Shown piece by piece: positions 18,596 through 27,778 of a stretch of DNA of 64,000 nucleotides. Location of the stretch: the NCBI RefSeq assembly GCF_000420665.1, contig NZ_ATVJ01000003.1:62001-126000 (forward strand). Reading direction: 5' to 3'. Position 1 is the first letter of the stretch. Every line of letters starts with the position of its first letter. The position numbers and the translations under genes were made by a program. Below the pieces are notes generated by a model that was given only the letters and a program-made list of their open reading frames with translations, did no database searches and had not been told where the DNA came from. The DNA comes from Ponticaulis koreensis DSM 19734. GTDB taxonomy: Bacteria; Pseudomonadota; Alphaproteobacteria; Caulobacterales; Hyphomonadaceae.

Positions 18596-20095
18596 GTGGC
18601 GTTTTCACAGCGGATAGAGTTACGTCAGGGCCAGTCTCTGGTCATGACACCCCAATTGCAGCAGGCAATCAAACTGCTGCAGCTATCCAATATTGAACTC
18701 GCTGAATATGTCGATCAGGAGATGGAAAAGAATCCGCTCCTTCAGCGCGACGACTCCGAGTACGGTAGTGACGATGGCTCATCAGAAGCGACTGATGATT
18801 ACGGCTCGTCAGCAGAGAATACCCAATTAGCGGATGCGCAAGACAATCTCGATGCGCCGCGCGAAGATACCTATGAAGCGGATAGTCCCTCCGAAAACGC
18901 CGTTGAGGCGCACGGGTCTGCGAGCGCGGGCTCAGGGGCTGGCAGTACGCAGTCAGGCTCAGGCGGTGGCGGCGGTGAAGATTTTGACTTTGAGTCTGTT
19001 CTTTCATCGGAAAAGACGCTGCGTGAACACCTCAAAGACCAGCTCGCTATGTCCGGCCTTGATGAGGTCGATCAGCTGATCGCCTCCCAGCTCATCGAAG
19101 AGACGGACGATGGCGGCTATATGCGCGGGGATATTGAACAGACAGCTGCAACGCTTGGCGTCGAACAAGAGCATGTGTTGCGCATTCTGGATGTGTGTCA
19201 GGGGTTTGAACCGACCGGTGTGATGGCACGCTCTCTGGAAGAATGTCTGGCGCTTCAGCTGAAAGAGCAAAACCGGTTCGACCCGGCCATGGAAGCGCTG
19301 TTGAACAATCTGGGCCTGGTGGCCAAGCATGACCTGTCAGGTTTGGCGCAGATTTGCGGTGTCGACCGCGCCGATGTGCTCGACATGATCGCGGAGATCA
19401 AAGCGCTCACGCCGCGTCCGGGTGCTTCGTTTGCAGGGGATGCGGCGCAGGCTGTCCAGCCAGACGTTTTTGTGCGCGAGCTCCCTTACGGCGCGTTCGG
19501 TGTCGAGCTGAATTCTGATACCCTTCCGCGTGTGCTTATGGACCGGACCTATTATGCCGAAGTTTCGCAAATGCCGATGCGCGACAAGGATAAGGAATTT
19601 ATTGAAGAGTGCGCCGCTAATGCGAACTGGTTGATCAAAAGCCTCGACCAGCGAGCGCGTACAATCTTGAAGGTCGCTCAGGAAGTGGTGCGCCAGCAGG
19701 ATGCGTTTTTCGTGCACGGCGTTGCCCATCTCCGCCCGCTGAATCTGAAGCAGGTGGCTGATGTGATTGGCATGCATGAATCTACGGTTTCGCGCGTCAC
19801 ATCGAACAAATACATCGCGAGTCCACGTGGCCTGTTCGAACTGAAATACTTTTTCTCCGCTGCTATTCCATCGACAGGTGAGGGTGAGGCGCACTCGGCT
19901 GAAGCCGTCCGCCACCGGATTAAAACGCTCATTGATGGCGAGACGCTGGCGACGGTTCTGTCCGACGACCAGCTGGTTGAGGAGTTGCGCGGTTTCGGGA
20001 TCGAAATTGCGCGGCGTACGGTCGCAAAGTATCGCGAATTTTTACGTATTCCTTCTTCAGTTCAGCGCCGCCGTGCACTGCGTCAGTCAGCCTAA
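18596..20095 (+). CDS. rpoN: RNA polymerase sigma-54 factor
   Basis: A 499-residue sigma-54. The Gln/Leu-rich activator-interacting region spans ~1-50 (L-R-Q-G-Q-S-L-V-M-T-P-Q-L-Q-Q-A-I-K-L-L), followed by an acidic, Gly/Ser-rich linker at ~55-130, the core-binding region ~135-330, and the DNA-binding part ending in the RpoN box A-R-R-T-V-A-K-Y-R-E near residue 480. The GTG at 18596 has a perfect AGGAGG 6-7 bases upstream that overlaps the lptB stop. Confidence 0.95.
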   Translation: MAFSQRIELRQGQSLVMTPQLQQAIKLLQLSNIELAEYVDQEMEKNPLLQRDDSEYGSDDGSSEATDDYGSSAENTQLADAQDNLDAPREDTYEADSPSENAVEAHGSASAGSGAGSTQSGSGGGGGEDFDFESVLSSEKTLREHLKDQLAMSGLDEVDQLIASQLIEETDDGGYMRGDIEQTAATLGVEQEHVLRILDVCQGFEPTGVMARSLEECLALQLKEQNRFDPAMEALLNNLGLVAKHDLSGLAQICGVDRADVLDMIAEIKALTPRPGASFAGDAAQAVQPDVFVRELPYGAFGVELNSDTLPRVLMDRTYYAEVSQMPMRDKDKEFIEECAANANWLIKSLDQRARTILKVAQEVVRQQDAFFVHGVAHLRPLNLKQVADVIGMHESTVSRVTSNKYIASPRGLFELKYFFSAAIPSTGEGEAHSAEAVRHRIKTLIDGETLATVLSDDQLVEELRGFGIEIARRTVAKYREFLRIPSSVQRRRALRQSA

Positions 20096-20365
20096 ATTCC
20101 TGATAAATCGATAGTTTCCTACTGCTATCCGGACGATATCGGGATCTAAGTTGCGTCAATAAGTTTGGTTGCCTGTTAACATGTTTTCATGACAATCTTC
20201 TCTTACATATCTGGCGGACTAGGCCGTCGACATTACGTAAGTAGAAGCAGGAGATTTCTCTGACGGCAGGTTTTCAGGACATTCGTATTTGCCCTCATTC
20301 TTGCCACAAGACCGTCGAATGCTGCAGACTTAGGTGTAGGGGCAGATAAATAAAGAGGACCCATC

Positions 20366-20950
20366 ATGCAAATTCAGATTGCTGGACGGAACATCGATCT
20401 TGGCGAAGCTCTCAAAAACCGCATCGAAAGCGGGCTTGAGGACGCAGTAACAAAGTATTTTGATCGAGCGACGGAAGGTAATGTGAGTATGGTCAAGGAT
20501 GGCCATCTGTATGAGGCCGAATGTCAGGTCGCGCTCCCCTCAGGGATATCTCTACAATCAAGCGCAGAAGCTAATGATCCGTATGCCGCCTTCGAGCTGG
20601 CTCTGGACAAGCTGGAGAAGCGTGTACGTCGATATAAGCGTCGTCTTCGTGACCATCACCGACCAGACAGTAGCCTTCTGCCAGCGGAGATGGTCTCTTA
20701 CTCCGTGCTCTCGACTTCAGATGAGGACGAATCAGAGGTTGATTCCGGCGACGTAGATACGGTAGACGCTCCGGCGGTGATCGCTGAACAGCAGACCAAC
20801 ATCAAGACAATGACCGCTTCTATGGCAGTCATGCAGCTGGAGCTGACAGAAGTTCCGGCATTGATGTTCCGTAATGCTGTACATGGCGGCCTTAACATGG
20901 TTTACCGCCGCAACGACGGCAATATCGGCTGGGTCGATCCGGGAAAATAG
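20366..20950 (+). CDS. hpf: long-form ribosome hibernation promoting factor
   Basis: A 194-residue HPF. The N-terminal domain (~1-105) has the ribosome-binding fold (I-Q-I-A-G-R-N-I-D-L-G-E-A-L, Y-A-A-F-E-L-A-L-D-K-L-E-K-R-V-R-R-Y-K-R-R-L-R). An acidic linker (~115-145) leads to the C-terminal dimerisation domain (Q-L-E-L-T-E-V-P-A-L-M-F-R-N and G-N-I-G-W-V-D-P). The long form allows 100S ribosome dimers. A 270-bp gap separates it from rpoN, so it likely has its own promoter; no boxes could be fixed there. An AAAGAGGA site precedes the ATG. Confidence 0.94.
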   Translation: MQIQIAGRNIDLGEALKNRIESGLEDAVTKYFDRATEGNVSMVKDGHLYEAECQVALPSGISLQSSAEANDPYAAFELALDKLEKRVRRYKRRLRDHHRPDSSLLPAEMVSYSVLSTSDEDESEVDSGDVDTVDAPAVIAEQQTNIKTMTASMAVMQLELTEVPALMFRNAVHGGLNMVYRRNDGNIGWVDPGK

Positions 20951-20988
20951 TCCTGATCGCGACCTACGCGGCCGAAACTGAGGTTTAA

Positions 20989-21459
20989 ATGACAAGAGAT
21001 CTTTCAGATCTTCTATCGGGTGGACCTGTTTTGCCCGCCTTGAATTGCTCAAGCGCGAAACAGGTCTTCTCACGACTGTCTAATGCTATGGCTGATAAGA
21101 CAGGTGTGTCCGAACGCGATATCCAGCGCGCGATTCTTGAGCGTGAGAAGCTTGGCTCAACCGCTGTGGGCCATGGCGTCGTGCTGCCTCACGCGCGCCT
21201 CCCTGGTATTGCGAGCCCGATTGGTGGATTTGCACGTCTTATCTCTCCAGTAGATTTTGACGCTGTAGATGAGCAGCCCTGCGATCTCGTGTTCATGCTT
21301 CTGGCATCAGATGGTGATGGAGCTGACCATTTGCGGGCGCTCGCGAAAGTTGCGCGTGTTATGCGACAATCCAGCATTCGTAGCCAGCTGCGTGAAGCGA
21401 CGACCGAGCAGGATATACGTGATATATTCGGTGCTTCGATCACAAGCTCGGCAGCCTGA
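20989..21459 (+). CDS. ptsN: PTS IIA-like nitrogen regulatory protein (EIIA-Ntr)
   Basis: A 156-residue EIIA of the nitrogen PTS. The phosphorylated His lies in G-V-V-L-P-H-A-R-L at ~61-69; flanking segments E-R-E-K-L-G-S-T-A-V-G-H-G and L-V-F-M-L-L-A-S match the family. It links PEP availability to regulation (for example potassium transport and stress signalling) and does not carry sugar. It closes the rpoN-hpf-ptsN order seen across Proteobacteria. Confidence 0.94.
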   Translation: MTRDLSDLLSGGPVLPALNCSSAKQVFSRLSNAMADKTGVSERDIQRAILEREKLGSTAVGHGVVLPHARLPGIASPIGGFARLISPVDFDAVDEQPCDLVFMLLASDGDGADHLRALAKVARVMRQSSIRSQLREATTEQDIRDIFGASITSSAA

Positions 21460-21586
21460 TTTCAATAGACCTTTAAGCACAGCCCTAATTGCAGGTTAAC
21501 GATATTTGCAAAACCTGAGTGTCCAACAAGGACGCTTCTTAAAATCTTTGTGATTGAATTCAGGGGAATAATCTCTTGAGTTCCTC

Positions 21587-24500
21587 ATGCCTGACCTGCT
21601 GCCTTTTTCAGATCGTATTTATGTAGATCCCCTGATGTTGGGGATATTCCTCATGAGTCTGGTCAGCATGAGCGTGATGGCATTGACGTTCCGTTACAAT
21701 CTACGTCAGGCTGGCAACGGCGTTAGTGACTTTCCGTTCATTCTGACGATTCTGCTGGGGCATGTGATTTTCAGCCACACGCTTTTGTTCACGTTGGCTC
21801 TCTATTCGCAAGATCAGATACACCTGTCCGAAGTTGAAATTGGTCTCATTTTACTTCTTTCAATCGGTGCTGCTGGTACGAGCGTGTGGATGGCAGGTAG
21901 TCCTGACGCCCTCAAGTTTCGGCGTTTTTCTGGCTATTGTACTTCAGCGATGGTTATTGGCCTCACAATAGCTGCGCCTTTGATGGCTCACCCACAGCTT
22001 CCCGTTTCAGTCGACTGGATTGCGGTCGGGGCATCGGCACTAGCGGTCATTTTTATCAATGGAACGCTGCACCGGACTTTACTTTCCCGGCGCAACAAAA
22101 CACTCGCCCTCCTCAGTATCGGCCTGATGATCGCATCGGTGATCGTTGCGCAATACGTCATTTCGCTGAACATGCATTTCGAGCTGACCGAATTGGCACT
22201 TTTGAATCACGGCGGTAAGAACGCTTTCTGGCTGGAAGTGTTCCTGTTGATGACCGGCGTGCTTGGCGTCGGCCTCGGGGCCGTTATGGGGAACAATCCC
22301 CGTCAGCACTGGCGCCGTTTCGCGGCAACGGCTATTCTGGTCTCGTTGGCGTCTATCACGGTCTTCACAGCGAATGACCTGTCGTTGCGATATTCGAACA
22401 CGCATTTCGAACTGGCGCGACTGGTTGAGTCTTTGAACGGCAATCGTTCTGCGCTCTATGTGAAATACCTTCAGTATGAAGCCGGCGAAGACGGAACCAT
22501 GCGCCAGTCTGTGCCTTCAGATGTGTTTCGAAACCTTGAAACCTACTACGCGGCTGCAAGCCGTATTGATCGATTGATGGGCCAGAACAATGTTCAGGAC
22601 GCGATTGAAAGTTTCTATCATGAAGACATCCATCATGAAGGCCACGAACACGCAGCAGTAACGCTCGCGGACGAGATTGACCGGTTCTATCAATTCATGA
22701 AGTCCGAGTTTGGACTGCAGGTGTCGCCAGTAGAAATCAGCGATGTCGACCAGATTATGTTCGAGCGCCGTTTGAACGAGTTTTCCAACCTGATCATCGC
22801 GACGGCGCGCGGTGCCTCTGAATCGCAGGAACTGATCCGCGACATGGCGCTGCTGGGCGGGTTTCTTATTGTTTTGTTCCTGGCGATGGGCGTATTTCTG
22901 CCAGCGCATCGGTCGACAATTCAGGCACTGGATGCGCTGGAGGCTGAGAAAGCTCGAATCTACAAGCTGGCGCTTTGCGCAGAGCATACGACGAAGGGCA
23001 TTGTGCTTACGAATGGTCGTGGACAGATCACGTGGTGTAACGATGCTTTCTGCGACATGACCGGCTTTCGGTTCAGCGAGCTTGAAGGCTACACATTGCT
23101 ACAGAAGGTAAGGAATCCGAAGGCAAACCAGCGAGAAATTCGGAAAGTTTTCGAATCTATACGCAACGCCAAGCCCGTAGAGATTGAAGTGCTCTCTCAG
23201 CGCAAGGACGAATCAGATTTCTGGATGAGTGGTTCAATCACGCCCGTTGTCGAGAATGGTCGTCTCAGCAAAGTTGTACACGTTCTTAATGACGTGACAG
23301 AGGAGCGCGAAATGCGCGACAACCTTGTTAAGGCGCAGGCTGAAGCTGAACGCCTCGCTCTTGTTGTTCGTCACGCATCTGATGGTATTGCGCTGCTAGA
23401 CGCTAATATGGAACTCGATTGGATGAACCCGTCACTTGAGAAGATGACAGGTTATAGCTTCGACGAGATCAAAAAGCATTCGCTACACGAACTGCTGCGC
23501 GGAATCGAAACCAACGCGGAAGATGTGGCGGATATGCTCTCGACCGTACGCTTGCGCGAGCCATTCTCTGGTGAGTTCCTTGCCTATCGTAAAGATGGTT
23601 CAGAGTATTGGATTGAGGCCATTCTGTCTCCGTTCTTCGATGAAGCGGGCGTGTTTACTGGCTACATCGTGGTTCACCGTGACATTTCCGAGCGTAAAAC
23701 GCTTGAGCTGGCTCTGATTTCCAACCGCGACGAGCTCGCGGCGCGCGTTGAAGAACGCACACAGACAATCATGAACCAGTCGCTGGAGCTCGAAAAAGCA
23801 CTGGCATCTGAACGTGAACTCAACCGTATGCAGACCGAATTTGTGTCCATGGCCAGCCATGAGTTCCGTACTCCGCTGACCATTATCGATGGAGTTGCGC
23901 GGCGTCTGGATAAACGCGCGGACAAATTTACGCCCGATGACGTTCGTGAAAAGGCGCAGACCCTGCGAGCCACTGTGAAGCGTATGACCATGCTGGTGGA
24001 GCGGACGCTGGATGCGTCGCGCCTTTCATCGGGGCGCATCAAACTAACACCAGAGACGTTCAAATTGCGCGAACTGATCAATGAGGTCTGTGCCCGTCAG
24101 CGCGAAGTCGCGTCAGCTCACACGATTGATGTGGATGTGAGCGATTATCCAGAAGAACTCTTTGGCGATGCACGCCTGATGGATAACGTTTTCACCAATG
24201 TGATTTCAAATGCCGTGAAATACTCTGGCGAGAACAAGCATGTCAGCGTCCTTGGCACGACTGAAGGCCATTACGCCGTTCTCAGGGTTCGCGATTCCGG
24301 CATTGGCATTCCGAAAGAAGAATTGCCGAAGATTTTCCAGCGCTTTTTCCGCGCCAGCACATCAACCGGCATTCCGGGCACAGGCATCGGCCTGAACCTC
24401 GTGAAAAGCCTCGTTGATATGCATCACGGCAAGGTGGAGCTGGATAGCGTAAAGGGTGAATGGACTGAATTTACGATCCGGCTGCCACTGCAGTCACCGC

Positions 24501-24592
24501 TGGAAACAGGGGTGATGATGTCGGAGCTGGATGAAGAAGACGGGGAGCTCGGGGGAGCAGGTATTGAGGCTGCTACGGGCACCGGGGGATAA
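21587..24592 (+). CDS. membrane-bound PAS histidine kinase
   Basis: A 1001-residue sensor kinase. Residues ~10-235 hold about seven membrane helices with no signal peptide, ~260-410 a soluble sensor stretch (with an H-E-D-I-H-H-E-G-H-E-H cluster that could bind metal), ~420-440 a last helix, then two PAS domains (~460-590 and ~600-725). The HisKA box S-H-E-F-R-T-P-L has His758; the ATPase part has N-V-I-S-N-A-V-K-Y-S, D-S-G-I-G-I-P and G-T-G-I-G-L. There is no receiver domain. The tail (E-D-G-E-L-G-G-A-G) is acidic and Gly-rich. It lies 4 bases before a second kinase-like gene and with it forms a three-gene operon. Confidence 0.85.
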   Translation: MPDLLPFSDRIYVDPLMLGIFLMSLVSMSVMALTFRYNLRQAGNGVSDFPFILTILLGHVIFSHTLLFTLALYSQDQIHLSEVEIGLILLLSIGAAGTSVWMAGSPDALKFRRFSGYCTSAMVIGLTIAAPLMAHPQLPVSVDWIAVGASALAVIFINGTLHRTLLSRRNKTLALLSIGLMIASVIVAQYVISLNMHFELTELALLNHGGKNAFWLEVFLLMTGVLGVGLGAVMGNNPRQHWRRFAATAILVSLASITVFTANDLSLRYSNTHFELARLVESLNGNRSALYVKYLQYEAGEDGTMRQSVPSDVFRNLETYYAAASRIDRLMGQNNVQDAIESFYHEDIHHEGHEHAAVTLADEIDRFYQFMKSEFGLQVSPVEISDVDQIMFERRLNEFSNLIIATARGASESQELIRDMALLGGFLIVLFLAMGVFLPAHRSTIQALDALEAEKARIYKLALCAEHTTKGIVLTNGRGQITWCNDAFCDMTGFRFSELEGYTLLQKVRNPKANQREIRKVFESIRNAKPVEIEVLSQRKDESDFWMSGSITPVVENGRLSKVVHVLNDVTEEREMRDNLVKAQAEAERLALVVRHASDGIALLDANMELDWMNPSLEKMTGYSFDEIKKHSLHELLRGIETNAEDVADMLSTVRLREPFSGEFLAYRKDGSEYWIEAILSPFFDEAGVFTGYIVVHRDISERKTLELALISNRDELAARVEERTQTIMNQSLELEKALASERELNRMQTEFVSMASHEFRTPLTIIDGVARRLDKRADKFTPDDVREKAQTLRATVKRMTMLVERTLDASRLSSGRIKLTPETFKLRELINEVCARQREVASAHTIDVDVSDYPEELFGDARLMDNVFTNVISNAVKYSGENKHVSVLGTTEGHYAVLRVRDSGIGIPKEELPKIFQRFFRASTSTGIPGTGIGLNLVKSLVDMHHGKVELDSVKGEWTEFTIRLPLQSPLETGVMMSELDEEDGELGGAGIEAATGTGG

Positions 24593-24595
24593 ATT

Positions 24596-25414
24596 ATGCA
24601 AAATTTCAAACACGATATTGGATCGCCAAAAATGTCGGACATTGCCAGTCAGGAGCTGCAGGAGCTGAGAGAACGCCTCTCGGAACTCACGCGCCATTCC
24701 CTGCGCACGCCGCTGACCGTAATTGATGGCAATGCACGCCGCCTGGAGCGCTTTGCGGGGCAGGTGTCAGCCGAAGAGGTCAAGGCGAGAACCGAGATAA
24801 TCCGGGCAACTGTCGACAAAATGGTTGAGCTGGTGGAGCACTCTATCGAGCTCACGCAAATGGCTGCCTGCATCAAGCCGGACCCGGTGATGAACGTCAT
24901 GCTGCGCGAGCTCGTGGAAGACATTACGCGGGAACATCAGGCTGTACGCCCTGACGTCAATCTGGTCGCCTGGCTTACAGAATGCCCTGATCTGGTTGTT
25001 GGTGATCGCAGGCTCGTTGAGTTGATCCTCGATAAGCTTCTCACCATCGGCGGTGATCTCATCACCAATCGTGGTCGCCTTGATCTCGTTATGTGGTCTG
25101 AGGGGCGTTGGGCCAATATCACTCTGAAAGCTATCTTTGAGGCGCGTTCGCTCGTCGATGTTCGCGATCTTTCAGAGAAACTGGAAGCAGACCGCAATCA
25201 GGCCACTACCGTGCTGCCTGACGGCGTGAACCTGAAGCTCATCCGTCTGCTCGTAGAGCAGCATGAAGGTGAGCTCGACATAGAAGATTGTGAAGACCGT
25301 ATCGAGTTCGAGATACGGCTTCCGATTGCCGGGCATGACGAGGAGTGCGAGAAACCACTGCTCTATATGCCTGGAGACAACTCAGACTCTCACAAAGAAG
25401 GAACTGTGAAATGA
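24596..25414 (+). CDS. histidine-kinase-like protein with degenerate ATPase domain
   Basis: A 272-residue soluble protein homologous to the catalytic half of the preceding kinase. Its dimerisation/phosphoacceptor part aligns with it nearly end to end: R-H-S-L-R-T-P-L-T-V-I-D-G-N-A-R-R-L versus S-H-E-F-R-T-P-L-T-I-I-D-G-V-A-R-R-L; His34 is kept, but the acidic residue after it is Ser. The region where the ATP-binding N-box and G-boxes belong shows no N-x-x-x-N-A, no D-x-G-x-G and no G-x-G-x-G. Inference: a pseudo-kinase that may act as a dimeric histidine phosphotransferase, like ChpT. The ATG follows GGGG, 3 bases after the first kinase; its stop overlaps the regulator start (ATGA). Confidence 0.7.
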   Translation: MQNFKHDIGSPKMSDIASQELQELRERLSELTRHSLRTPLTVIDGNARRLERFAGQVSAEEVKARTEIIRATVDKMVELVEHSIELTQMAACIKPDPVMNVMLRELVEDITREHQAVRPDVNLVAWLTECPDLVVGDRRLVELILDKLLTIGGDLITNRGRLDLVMWSEGRWANITLKAIFEARSLVDVRDLSEKLEADRNQATTVLPDGVNLKLIRLLVEQHEGELDIEDCEDRIEFEIRLPIAGHDEECEKPLLYMPGDNSDSHKEGTVK

Positions 25415-26217
25415 GCGCGCGTATCGCAGTCGTAGAAGACGAGGCGGAAATCAGGTCCCTGATCGTCGAAGAACTGGAAGACGAGGGATATGAAGTGGCT
25501 TGTGCCGGCAACGGTGCTGAAGGCCTGAAACTGATTCAGGATTTTAAGCCGCAGCTTGTATTGTCCGACATTACAATGCCGGTGCTAGACGGTTATGGCA
25601 TGCTGGAAGGCCTTCGCGAGCTGAAGGCGTTTTCGTCTACTCCAATCGTTTTTCTGAGTGCTCTGGCGGACCGCCGTCATATCATTCAGGGGAAGAAGAT
25701 GGGCGTGGATGACTATGTCACCAAGCCAATCGATTTTGAGCTGCTTCTGGCAACGGTTGAGGCGCGTCTTCGTGAAGTTGAGCGCATGACCGCTGAAAAA
25801 GAAGAACAAATGGTCAAGCTCTACCACTCCTTCATGGCTCAGCCTGAGCAGGAGCGCCGCGTCAAACCTGCGCTGATCATTGCTGCAGAATGGCAGGATA
25901 TCGACGATATCGAGAGCTCGCTTCGCAAGATGGGCGTGCCATTCATCGTTCACCATCGTGGATCACAGATCGACGGATATCTGGCGGAGAAGGCGTATTC
26001 AGCTGTCATCCTGTCCCAGAATACGAATGATCAGACGGCACTCACAATTCTGAAACGCAGCCAGCAGTTTGCGAAGCTGAGCATTCCGAAGTTCCTGCTG
26101 ATCGAGGATTCCAAGGCGGCTCAGGATATGAGCTATTGGGACAAGTTTACACGCGTGATCTCACTCGACCGCGCGACGGAAGCGGATATCGAGGAAACGA
26201 TCTCGGCTTACATTTAG
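25411..26217 (+). CDS. response regulator with second, degenerate receiver-like domain
   Basis: A 268-residue regulator. Residues 1-120 are a full receiver: V-V-E-D-E-A-E, phospho-Asp53 in L-S-D-I-T-M-P-V-L-D-G, F-L-S-A, and the conserved Lys in Y-V-T-K-P-I-D. A short coiled coil (E-V-E-R-M-T-A-E-K-E-E-Q) joins it to residues ~150-268, which look like a receiver fold without the acidic pocket or the phospho-Asp (A-L-I-I-A-A-E-W, A-V-I-L-S-Q-N). No DNA-binding domain. The ATG overlaps the previous stop and has AAGGAA upstream. It is probably the output partner of the two upstream kinase-like proteins. Confidence 0.8.
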   Translation: MSARIAVVEDEAEIRSLIVEELEDEGYEVACAGNGAEGLKLIQDFKPQLVLSDITMPVLDGYGMLEGLRELKAFSSTPIVFLSALADRRHIIQGKKMGVDDYVTKPIDFELLLATVEARLREVERMTAEKEEQMVKLYHSFMAQPEQERRVKPALIIAAEWQDIDDIESSLRKMGVPFIVHHRGSQIDGYLAEKAYSAVILSQNTNDQTALTILKRSQQFAKLSIPKFLLIEDSKAAQDMSYWDKFTRVISLDRATEADIEETISAYI

Positions 26218-26591
26218 GCTGGCTTCAAGTCCCATCCTTGCCGGATGCTGTTTTCTAATGCGCTCAAAAGCGCATCCGGCGAATAAGGTTTAGCAACGTT
26301 CGGAGCTTCAGGCAGGCTTGCCTGAAGCTCGTTCATTCCCGATGCGTATATAAACGGAATGGCCTTTTGGCTCAGGCTTAAAGCAACCGGTTCACACGTC
26401 TGGCCGTCCAGCATGACGTCCACGACCGCGTAGGCGATGGGATAGGTGTTCAGGATATCCATGGCTTCGTCGCAATTATTTGCGACATGCACCTGCGCCG
26501 CGCCCATGCTCTCAAGCATATCAGCGACGTCCAGTGCGATGATTGTGTTGTCCTCGACCAATAAGGCGTGTCCAGAGAAGGGACCGGTCAT
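26214..26591 (-). CDS. single-domain response regulator
   Basis: A 125-residue stand-alone receiver. Acidic pocket residues are in L-L-V-E-D-N, phospho-Asp in A-V-V-D-V-M-L-D-G at ~58, and the conserved Lys in V-A-K-P-Y-S at ~100. The Thr/Ser switch position is Ala-Ser in Y-A-S-G-M. This type often works as a phosphate sink or phosphorelay shuttle. It faces the kinase operon tail-to-tail (4-bp overlap of the 3' ends). A short inverted repeat (CTTAA 26655-26659, TTAAG 26665-26669) lies upstream. Confidence 0.85.
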   Translation of the reverse strand: MTGPFSGHALLVEDNTIIALDVADMLESMGAAQVHVANNCDEAMDILNTYPIAYAVVDVMLDGQTCEPVALSLSQKAIPFIYASGMNELQASLPEAPNVAKPYSPDALLSALENSIRQGWDLKPA

Positions 26592-26712
26592 AGCATTGCT
26601 CCGATCCTCGCCCGCTCGGGCGTTCAGTGTTGCGGGTACGGTTGTATATCGCAGCTTAACGCACTTAAGACGCCGCGTATTTGATCGAAGTTAAAGCAAC
26701 TGAAGACTGTGA

Positions 26713-27486
26713 TCAGTCCTCTGGCAACCATGACAGATTGAGATCCTGATAACGGTCGACATAGTCGATCATCTGCGAAAGACCCTCTTCGTCGGCAATT
26801 TCGATGAACTGGCGGCTCCTTCGAATGAAGCCTCCATCCTCAAGGCGCTTGAGCATACGGCTTACGTGAACGCTTGTCAGACCGGTTGCATCACCAATCT
26901 GCTGCTGTCTCAGCGGGCACATAAAACCGTTCTGAGCGGTATCGTTCATTAATCTGAGGCGGCTCAGCGTCTGCAACAGGAACAGCGCCACACGCATCTC
27001 GCCATCATTGCGACGCGAGATCATCACCCGATCCGAGATTATTGCATGCTCTATCGCACCTAGCGCCGTTATAAGCGCAGCGAGGCGAGGGCTTTCACTA
27101 AATACTTCATTCAAATCGCTTGTGCGGATTTTACAGGCAATCAGGTCGGACTCGGCCACGCAGGTGTTCTTGACGGAAGAGAATGCGATATTCTCGAAAC
27201 CGACAACGTCACCTGGATGGTGAATTTGCGCGATGCTTGATCCGCCGTCTTTGAGAAGTTTACCAGAGCTCACCCACCCTGATTTCAGGATGATGAGCTC
27301 ATTAGCGGGCTGCCCTTCAGTCAGAAGAACATGGCCACGTGGGAGGCCAACAGCATTGGTCTCCAGACGCGCAAGCAGCTCAACATGGCGGTTGCTAAGA
27401 TGCGTAAGCTTCATAAGCTTTGCAGCAAGACAAGATGCTGTCTGCGCGTGCTCACGGCCTTCGAATGTATAAACAGGCATATCCAT
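26713..27486 (-). CDS. Crp/Fnr family transcriptional regulator
   Basis: A 257-residue regulator with an N-terminal cyclic-nucleotide-binding-like beta-barrel (~25-150: L-P-R-G-H-V-L-L-T-E-G-Q-P-A-N-E and H-H-P-G-D-V-V-G-F-E) and a C-terminal winged HTH (~185-240: R-Q-Q-Q-I-G-D-A-T-G-L-T-S-V-H-V-S-R-M-L-K-R-L). It lacks the N-terminal cysteine set of FNR, so it is not an iron-sulfur oxygen sensor; the ligand is unknown. It is transcribed in the same direction as the single receiver, 121 bases downstream of it. The 292-bp gap to ihfB holds only weak hairpins. Confidence 0.85.
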   Translation of the reverse strand: MDMPVYTFEGREHAQTASCLAAKLMKLTHLSNRHVELLARLETNAVGLPRGHVLLTEGQPANELIILKSGWVSSGKLLKDGGSSIAQIHHPGDVVGFENIAFSSVKNTCVAESDLIACKIRTSDLNEVFSESPRLAALITALGAIEHAIISDRVMISRRNDGEMRVALFLLQTLSRLRLMNDTAQNGFMCPLRQQQIGDATGLTSVHVSRMLKRLEDGGFIRRSRQFIEIADEEGLSQMIDYVDRYQDLNLSWLPED

Positions 27487-27778
27487 AAGGAAGAAACGCG
27501 TATCGCCAGCTCGAAGTTTCCGCCATAACCTAGGTTAAAGTGTGACAGATTTCTGCATATCAATTGCAGTTGAGCATTAGGTCTCTGTTTTAATGAAGGA
27601 AAATGCTGCCTTATTTGGCAGTTTACCCGCGTTACGCCCTTGGGAGGTAGCCTGCGGCGCCGCGATATGTGGGGTAAATAGCAGCAGCTCCCCTGAAAAG
27701 GGAAGTTTTTCCAGGCAAATCCAAATTTCTATTTTTGATAGTACCGTAGACGGATCACCAAGATAGGGGTGTACGTGT

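Noticed and set aside
26655-26685. FNR box upstream of the single receiver gene
   Set aside because: TTGAT is present near 26681 but the second half (ATCAA) is not, and the CTTAA/TTAAG repeat does not match FNR.
27593-27766. Short + strand frame of ~57 codons between crp and ihfB
   Set aside because: No ribosome site and no family pattern; it crosses a weak hairpin.
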